This document shows, in pieces, positions 15,535 through 19,817 of a DNA stretch of 19,817 nt. The notes under the pieces were generated by a model. That model saw only the letters and a program-made list of their open reading frames with translations, made no database searches and had not been told where the DNA came from. Positions within the stretch are counted from its first letter, which is position 1, and the number at the start of each line of letters is the position of its first letter. The translations under genes and the position numbers were made by a program. Origin of the DNA: Oscillospiraceae bacterium (GTDB lineage Bacteria > Bacillota > Clostridia > Oscillospirales > Acutalibacteraceae); assembly GCA_902774165.1 (NCBI GenBank), contig CACYHJ010000020.1, forward strand, positions 1-19,817, in the 5' to 3' direction.

Positions 15535-16846
15535 TCTCCCCGGCGTATTTCCTCACCAGTTCCTTGTAATGCTTTCCTTTTTCCTCAAAGTTTTTATAGT
15601 AATTATAGCTGGCGGCGGCTGGGGAGAGCACGCAGGCCTTCCCGGGGGCGGTGTGCGCAACCGCGGCGCGTACCGCCTCGTCCATATCGGCGGCGATCAC
15701 GACGTTCGACCGGCAGCCGTCCGCTTTAAGCATTTCCGCGATGGCGTGTCCCGTCTCCGGCAGGCAGACGATGTTGTCGATCGACCGGGCGGAAAGGTCC
15801 CGGGCGAATTGGGTGTAATCAAGCCCCCGGTCCATGCCGCCGATGATCAGCGTCCCCACGTTGCCCAGGGAGTCCACGCCCATCAGCACCGAATAGGGGA
15901 TTGTGGCGATGCTGTCGTTGTAGTATGAGACGCCGCCGAACACGCCGAACAGCTCCATCCGATCGGAGATCCCCTCGAATTCCTCCACAGCCCGGATGAT
16001 CGCCTCGTCCGTTACGCCGAACCGGCGCACCGCCTGCGCCGCCACCTGAATGTTCTGCAGGTTGTGGGCACCGGGCAGATGGGGATTTTTTTTCGCCGCC
16101 GCGGCAATCGCCGGGCTCAGCTGCGCCGGGTCCGCGAAGATCACCCGTCCCTGCAGCGCCGCCGGATCCACGTAATCCATCGCGGTGGATTTCGGGTTGA
16201 GAATGAAGAAATCGTTCCCGGACTGGTATTTCACAATGTTCATTTTTGCCGCCACATAGCCCTTGAAGCCGTCGTTGTAGTGGTCGAGATGCTCTTCGTA
16301 GATATTGGTCATCACTGCCACATGGGGCGAGGCGGTCATGAATTCCAGCTGGTGGCAGGAGAGCTCCATCACCGTGATTTCGTTGTCCGATTCCTCAATG
16401 GTGTCAAACACCGGCACGCCCACGTTGCCCTTGAGCCCGGCGCGAAGCCCCGCGGCCTTCAGCATCCGGTAAATGAGGGTTGAGGTGGTGGTCTTGCCCT
16501 TGGTGCCCGTCACGCCCACCACGGTGCTGTCGGAGTATTTGAGGTACAGATCCGTCTGGTCCGTCACAAGGCAGCCCGCGGGGATCTCGACGCCCACGAA
16601 GGGAATCCCCGGGCTTTTCATGACGATATCATAGCCCTTCATCGCGGCAAGATAATCGTCGCCGCAGTGCAGCGTCACCCGCGCGTCGTCGATTTCGACC
16701 GCGTTTTTGTCTGCGATCCCCAGCGGCTGCTCCGGCAGAAACTTACGGATCAGCGCGTAGGTGGAACGCCCTTCCCGGCCGAAGCCGAGGATCAGCACCT
16801 TTTTGTCTTTGAAAAATCTGATCAGTCCGTTGACTGAGGTAATCAT
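15530..16846 (-). CDS. murD: MurD-type UDP-MurNAc-L-Ala--glutamate ligase
   Basis: The 438-residue Mur ligase acts in the cytoplasm, adding glutamate to UDP-MurNAc-L-alanine with ATP in peptidoglycan synthesis. It has an N-terminal nucleotide-binding fold (LILGFGREG, 18-26), ATP loop GTKGKTT (114-120), GNVGVP (140-145), ELSCHQLE (161-168), carbamylated-lysine position Lys201 (AAKMNI), GAHNLQN (259-265), NDSIATIP (310-317), GGMDRG (336-341) and SPAAASYNYYKNFEEKG near the end. Several motifs deviate from classical MurD (ELSSFQLE, NDSKATN, HRLE) and recall MurD2, which adds L-Glu. The exact substrate stereochemistry is therefore open. AAAGGGG precedes the ATG at 16846. Own promoter at 16939-16966. 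It stands alone here rather than in a division/wall cluster. Confidence 0.9.
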   Translation of the reverse strand: MITSVNGLIRFFKDKKVLILGFGREGRSTYALIRKFLPEQPLGIADKNAVEIDDARVTLHCGDDYLAAMKGYDIVMKSPGIPFVGVEIPAGCLVTDQTDLYLKYSDSTVVGVTGTKGKTTTSTLIYRMLKAAGLRAGLKGNVGVPVFDTIEESDNEITVMELSCHQLEFMTASPHVAVMTNIYEEHLDHYNDGFKGYVAAKMNIVKYQSGNDFFILNPKSTAMDYVDPAALQGRVIFADPAQLSPAIAAAAKKNPHLPGAHNLQNIQVAAQAVRRFGVTDEAIIRAVEEFEGISDRMELFGVFGGVSYYNDSIATIPYSVLMGVDSLGNVGTLIIGGMDRGLDYTQFARDLSARSIDNIVCLPETGHAIAEMLKADGCRSNVVIAADMDEAVRAAVAHTAPGKACVLSPAAASYNYYKNFEEKGKHYKELVRKYAGEK

Positions 16847-16893
16847 GGTTGAACGCCCCTTTAAGAAGAATGAGGAATGGTGAAGCGGGATCC

Positions 16894-16928
16894 TTTCTCA
16901 CTTCACATTTCACTGTTCACATTTCACA
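16894..16928. repeat. Heptamer tract in the murD leader, 5 units
   Basis: Five 7-bp units (TTTCTCA, CTTCACA, TTTCACT, GTTCACA, TTTCACA) match the tracts past the murD stop. They lie between the murD -10 box and its ribosome site, so they should be transcribed in the 5' leader of murD. Confidence 0.85.
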
Positions 16929-16938
16929 TCATAGATAA

Positions 16939-16966
16939 ATTATACATCCCAAAACGGAGAAATCAA
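16939..16966 (-). promoter_or_regulatory. Promoter of murD
   Basis: On the minus strand TTGATT (16961-16966) and a perfect TATAAT (16939-16944) are 16 bp apart, 93 bp before the ATG. The leader contains the heptamer repeats. Confidence 0.75.
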
Positions 16967-17016
16967 GAGAAATCTGTCTGTTTTTCGCAATATTTCGGAT
17001 TTCCTTGAAAAAACGC

Positions 17017-17045
17017 TTGACATCAAAAAAAGCTTGTGTTATATT
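17017..17045 (+). promoter_or_regulatory. Promoter of rpsU
   Basis: TTGACA (17017-17022) and TATATT (17040-17045) have 17-bp spacing. They are followed by a leader of about 65 nt to the rpsU ATG. It is back to back with the murD promoter. Confidence 0.85.
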
Positions 17046-17117
17046 GTATGGGTATCAGCAGATGATGTTGAAAATATAAGGATTTTGCCCCTGCAATCGC
17101 GGAGGGAGGGAATATAG

Positions 17118-17294
17118 ATGAGCCAGGTAAAAGTGAAGGACAACGAGTCTCTGGACAGCGCTCTCAGAAGATTTAAGCGCCAGACATCGAGAGACGGCGT
17201 TATTCAGGAAGTGCGCAAAAGAGAGCACTATGAGAAGCCTTCCGTAAAGCGCAAAAAGAAATCGGAAGCCGCTCGCAAGCGTAAATTCAAATGA
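17118..17294 (+). CDS. rpsU: 30S ribosomal protein bS21
   Basis: The frame from the ATG at 17118 to the TGA at 17292-17294 encodes 58 residues, starting MSQVKVKDNESLDSALRRFK and ending in a Lys/Arg-rich tail (RKKKSEAARKRKFK-type). This is the normal length and sequence of bS21, a small-subunit protein next to the 3' end of 16S rRNA that helps initiation. A strong GGAGGGAGGG ribosome site precedes it. It has its own promoter and a terminator right after the stop. Codons are less GC-rich than those of its neighbours, as usual for ribosomal protein genes. Confidence 0.96.
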   Translation: MSQVKVKDNESLDSALRRFKRQTSRDGVIQEVRKREHYEKPSVKRKKKSEAARKRKFK

Positions 17295-17299
17295 GTTTA

Positions 17300-17334
17300 A
17301 AGCGGACTCCTCTGCGGGTCCGCTTGACTTTTTC
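17300..17334 (+). terminator. Terminator after rpsU
   Basis: Stem AAGCGGAC (17300-17307) pairs with GTCCGCTT (17318-17325), loop of 10, followed by GACTTTTTC. It starts 6 bp past the rpsU stop and ends 12 bp before yqeG, so yqeG may depend on read-through. Confidence 0.85.
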
Positions 17335-17345
17335 TTAAAGAAGTT

Positions 17346-17858
17346 ATGGAAGCAGGAAAACCGAAATATATCTATGAATCCGTCACGCTCATCACTCCGG
17401 AGGATCTCCGGGCGATGGGCGCCGAGGCCGTGGGGATCGACCTTGACAACACGCTGGTTTACGACTCCACGTTCAAACCCCGCGAAGGCGCGGCGGAGTG
17501 GGTCGAAAAGCTGCGGGCGGCGGGCATCCCGGTGATCATCGTTTCCAACACCAACCACCCCCGGGCGTGGGTGCTTTCGAAAATGTTCAGAATCCCCTAT
17601 TACGCCATGTCGAAGAAGCCCGAAACGAAGAATCTTCGGCGGGCGGCGAAATCCGCGGGCGTGCCCATTGAAAAATTCGCCATGATCGGCGACCAGATCT
17701 TTGCCGACGTGTTCGCCGCCAACGAGTGCGGCGCCATTTCGATCTGGGTCAAGCCCTTTGCAAAGGAAAAGCTGTTTGCCCGCCACTTCAACCGCATGCG
17801 GGCGAGAGAGCGCAAATACTGCCGCGAACACGGCATCGAATACAGGGAGATCAGGTAA
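17346..17858 (+). CDS. yqeG: YqeG-family HAD IIIA phosphatase
   Basis: The 170-residue protein has all four HAD motifs: DLDNTLVYD (32-40) with nucleophile Asp32 and acid/base Asp34, SNT (67-69), the conserved lysine in SKKPE (89-93) and GDQIFAD (115-121). Length and sequence fit the YqeG/TIGR01668 family of small cytoplasmic phosphatases without a cap domain; the physiological substrate is not established, though relatives act on phosphatidylglycerophosphate. The ATG at 17346 has only a weak AAAGAAG ahead. No promoter is visible between the rpsU terminator and this gene. The next gene starts 2 bp after its stop, so the two are co-transcribed. Confidence 0.92.
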   Translation: MEAGKPKYIYESVTLITPEDLRAMGAEAVGIDLDNTLVYDSTFKPREGAAEWVEKLRAAGIPVIIVSNTNHPRAWVLSKMFRIPYYAMSKKPETKNLRRAAKSAGVPIEKFAMIGDQIFADVFAANECGAISIWVKPFAKEKLFARHFNRMRARERKYCREHGIEYREIR

Positions 17859-17860
17859 CA

Positions 17861-18949
17861 GTGAATAAAATCAAAGAGCTTCAGCAGCGCGTATACGGCG
17901 CGGATATGGGCGCAAATTACGGCCTGCTGATCACAAGCGGGGAAAACCGCCGCTATTTTACGCAGTTCCCGTCCAGCGACGGCGTGCTGGCAGTGACGGA
18001 ATCCGACGCGCTGTTTTTAACGGACAGCCGTTATATCGAAGAGGCCCGAAACGTCATCAAAGACGTCCGCGTCGAGGAACAGAAAGACACCTGGAAGCAG
18101 TTAAAGGAATTCTATCAGGACCGGAACGGGGCGAACCTCATTGTTCCGGAATATGAGAAAATCACCGTCGCTCAGATGGAGCGGATGAAAAAAAGTCTGC
18201 CCGAAATGCAGTTCGTCGGCCCGGAGTGCGACCGGCTCGATAAAACGATCGAGGCGTTGCGCATGGTGAAAAGCGACCGGGAGGTCGAGGATATCGTCAA
18301 AGCCCAGCGCATCGCGGAAGAAGCGCTGCAGCACGTTCTGGGCTTCATCGAGCCGGGAAAGACCGAGAAGGAGATCGCCCTGGAGCTGGAGTATTATATG
18401 CTTACCCACGGCGCGGAGGCGCTGTCGTTTGAGACCATCGCCGTCTCCGGCCCCAACACCTCGAAGCCCCACGGCGTGCCCGGCGAAAGAAAAGTTCAGA
18501 AGGGCGATTTCATCACCATGGATTTCGGCGCGGTGTATCACGGCCTGCACAGCGACATGACCCGCACCGTCGCCCTGGGCGCGGTCAGCGAAAAGCAGAA
18601 AGAGGTTTATAACGTCGTCCGCGACGCGAAAAACGCCGTGGAGGAAAAAATCGGCTCCGGCATGGCCTGCGCGGACGCGGATAAGCTCGCGCGGGACCAT
18701 ATCGCCTCCTGCGGCTACGGCGATTACTTCGGCCACGGCACCGGCCACGGCGTGGGGTATGAGATCCACGAAATGCCTTACGTCAGCCCGAAATCCAAGT
18801 CCGTCCTCGCGCCGGGCAACGTGGTCACCGACGAGCCGGGAATCTACCTGCCCGGGGAGTTCGGCGTGCGCATCGAGGATATGGTGCTGATCACGGAAAC
18901 CGGCAGCCGTCTGCTGACCGCCGTGACGGACGAGCTGATAATTTTATAA
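17861..18949 (+). CDS. M24B Xaa-Pro peptidase (aminopeptidase P type)
   Basis: The 362-residue cytoplasmic metallopeptidase has an N-terminal creatinase-like domain (1-125, ENRRYFTQF) and a pita-bread catalytic domain. The five metal ligands are visible: Asp221 (MDFG), Asp232 (HSDMTRT), His296 (GHGTGHGVG), Glu325 (TDEPGIY) and Glu339 (RIEDM). PHGVP (203-207) marks the substrate side. The family removes N-terminal residues before proline. The start is a GTG at 17861, 2 bp after the yqeG stop with AGGGAG about 12 bp upstream. An in-frame extension to 17726 overlaps yqeG and does not resemble the family. Its place just before efp is the common Firmicutes order. TDEPGIY in place of TIEPGIY is a minor variation. 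Confidence 0.94.
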   Translation: MNKIKELQQRVYGADMGANYGLLITSGENRRYFTQFPSSDGVLAVTESDALFLTDSRYIEEARNVIKDVRVEEQKDTWKQLKEFYQDRNGANLIVPEYEKITVAQMERMKKSLPEMQFVGPECDRLDKTIEALRMVKSDREVEDIVKAQRIAEEALQHVLGFIEPGKTEKEIALELEYYMLTHGAEALSFETIAVSGPNTSKPHGVPGERKVQKGDFITMDFGAVYHGLHSDMTRTVALGAVSEKQKEVYNVVRDAKNAVEEKIGSGMACADADKLARDHIASCGYGDYFGHGTGHGVGYEIHEMPYVSPKSKSVLAPGNVVTDEPGIYLPGEFGVRIEDMVLITETGSRLLTAVTDELIIL

Positions 18950-18956
18950 AAAACTC

Positions 18957-18985
18957 TTGCAATGCAGGCAAAAATATTATATTAT
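18957..18985 (+). promoter_or_regulatory. Promoter of efp
   Basis: TTGCAA (18957-18962) and TATTAT (18980-18985) are 17 bp apart, directly after the peptidase stop. A small hairpin, TGCGG (19003-19007) with CCGCA (19014-19018), lies in the leader ahead of the ribosome site AGGAAAGGA. Confidence 0.75.
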
Positions 18986-19039
18986 AGAATTGCATTTATT
19001 TCTGCGGTCTCGGCCGCACAGGAAAGGATTTGAATATTT

Positions 19040-19597
19040 ATGGTAACAGCCGGCGATTTCAGAAACGGCGTAACGTTTGAGATGGAAGGTCAGGTCTGGC
19101 AGATCATCGAGTTCCAGCACGTCAAGCCCGGCAAGGGCGCGGCGTTCGTGCGCACCAAGCTCAGAAACGTCATTCAGGGCTCCGTTGTTGAAAAAACCTT
19201 CAGCCCCACCGACAAGTTCCCCACCGCTTTCGTCGAGAGAAAGACGATGCAGTATTCCTACAACGACGGCGATCTTTACTATTTCATGGATCCCGAGACC
19301 TATGACATGATCCCCATCGGCAAGGATCAGCTGAACGACAACTTCCGTTTCGTCAAGGAAGAGATGGAGTGCATGATCCTCTCCTATAAGGGCAACGTCT
19401 TCGGCGTCGAGCCGCCCAACTTCGTCACCCTGCAGGTCACCAAGACCGATCCCGGCTTCAAGGGCAACACCGCCACCAACACCCTCAAGCCCGCAACGCT
19501 TGAGACCGGCGCCGAGATCAGAGTTCCCCTGTTCATCGACGAGGGCGAAATGATCCAGGTCGACACCAGAACCGGCGAATACATGTCCAGAGCGTAA
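19040..19597 (+). CDS. efp: Translation elongation factor P
   Basis: The 185-residue protein is a full-length EF-P: KOW-like domain I with loop HVKPGKGAAF, middle OB domain and C-terminal OB domain ending GEYMSRA. Lys32 at the loop tip is the residue that some bacteria modify (5-aminopentanol in Bacillus subtilis; lysylation in enterobacteria needs Lys34, here Ala). EF-P binds between the ribosomal P and E sites and relieves stalling at polyproline. The Pro-rich linkers coded elsewhere in this window (PPTT-type) are the kind of sequence that can need it; that link is inference. It has its own promoter and follows the Xaa-Pro peptidase gene. Confidence 0.97.
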   Translation: MVTAGDFRNGVTFEMEGQVWQIIEFQHVKPGKGAAFVRTKLRNVIQGSVVEKTFSPTDKFPTAFVERKTMQYSYNDGDLYYFMDPETYDMIPIGKDQLNDNFRFVKEEMECMILSYKGNVFGVEPPNFVTLQVTKTDPGFKGNTATNTLKPATLETGAEIRVPLFIDEGEMIQVDTRTGEYMSRA

Positions 19598-19651
19598 TTT
19601 TTCCGCCAAAGGACGAGGATTTCCGCAGTTTTTGGTTTTTTTCGCAAAAGG

Positions 19652-19672
19652 ACGGAATATCTCCGTAATTTT
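19652..19672 (+). terminator. Weak hairpin after efp
   Basis: ACGGA (about 19653) and TCCGT five bases later form a short stem followed by AATTTTG. It lies 55 bp after the efp stop. The stem is short, so it would terminate poorly and may let transcription continue into the next gene. Confidence 0.3.
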
Positions 19673-19711
19673 GATATACACTGTTTTTAATAAGAGAGGG
19701 AGGTAATCGGA

Positions 19712-19817
19712 ATGACACTTACCGAAAAGGCAGCATATCTCAGAGGCTTTGCCGACGCATCCAAGCTTGAGCAGACAGAGGACGTGGCGAAAATCCTCGG
19801 CAAAATCATTGATATCA
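19712..19817 (+). CDS. CD1247-like N-terminal domain protein (3' end outside window)
   Basis: From the ATG at 19712, with a strong GAGGGAGGT ribosome site (19696-19704), 35 codons are visible up to the window edge. They begin MTLTEKAAYLRGFADASKLE and continue to KILGKIIDI. This pattern (TEK-AYL-G-A, then K-L-AI-D) resembles the N-terminal domain of clostridial CD1247-like proteins, which often follow efp. Function is unknown. I see no clear promoter in the 114-bp gap, so co-transcription with efp is plausible. Confidence 0.75.
   Translation, partial: MTLTEKAAYLRGFADASKLEQTEDVAKILGKIIDI

Noticed and set aside
17055..17831. 258-codon minus-strand open frame over rpsU and yqeG
   Set aside because: It covers two well-supported plus-strand genes and a terminator; not coding.
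18977..19681. 234-codon minus-strand open frame over efp
   Set aside because: Antisense to a full-length EF-P gene and its promoter.

Overview
The window looks like part of a GC-rich Clostridia genome, probably a gut Oscillospirales/Ruminococcaceae relative. The case rests on a dockerin-bearing secreted protein, a Firmicutes-type conserved block (rpsU, yqeG, M24 peptidase, efp, CD1247-like), GC-rich codons with AT-rich sigma-A-type promoters, and clusters of short hairpin and heptamer repeats. This placement is inference; the window has no rRNA gene.

Left part, minus strand (1-12711). A seven-gene cluster runs from a strong promoter near 12700 leftwards: PP2C phosphatase, then a Ser/Thr kinase overlapping it by 4 bp, then three single-pass membrane proteins with extracellular bacterial SH3 (SH3b) domains, then a lipoprotein with two SH3b domains, then a two-FHA-domain ABC transporter of Rv1747/ABCG type. 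The kinase carries one extracellular SH3b domain where PASTA repeats are usual. Three membrane proteins and the transporter start with the same short motif, M-[SD]-[DN]-hydrophobic-[DE]-[SR]-T, which suggests a shared kinase site that FHA domains could read. My working model is a cell-envelope sensing system: SH3b ectodomains contact wall or glycan, kinase and phosphatase set threonine phosphorylation, and the FHA domains couple it to an exporter. After a hairpin and a separate promoter comes a secreted protein, cut by the window edge, that joins a dockerin, a BMP-type and an OppA-type solute-binding domain in one chain.

Middle (12809-15540). A GH36 alpha-galactosidase gene is divergently transcribed on the plus strand. 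It is broken by one apparent missing A in an A-run at 13411-13415. Downstream is a 535-bp non-coding stretch of repeats: an array of GAATT-spaced mini-hairpins, a strong terminator, two heptamer (T[CT]TCACA) tracts, and a palindromic hairpin between the tracts.

Right part (15530-19817). murD (minus) is bracketed by heptamer tracts and its product has MurD2-like motif variants. It is divergent from rpsU, which has a strong promoter and a terminator. Then follow yqeG, an M24B Xaa-Pro peptidase with a GTG start, efp with its own promoter, and the start of a CD1247-like gene.
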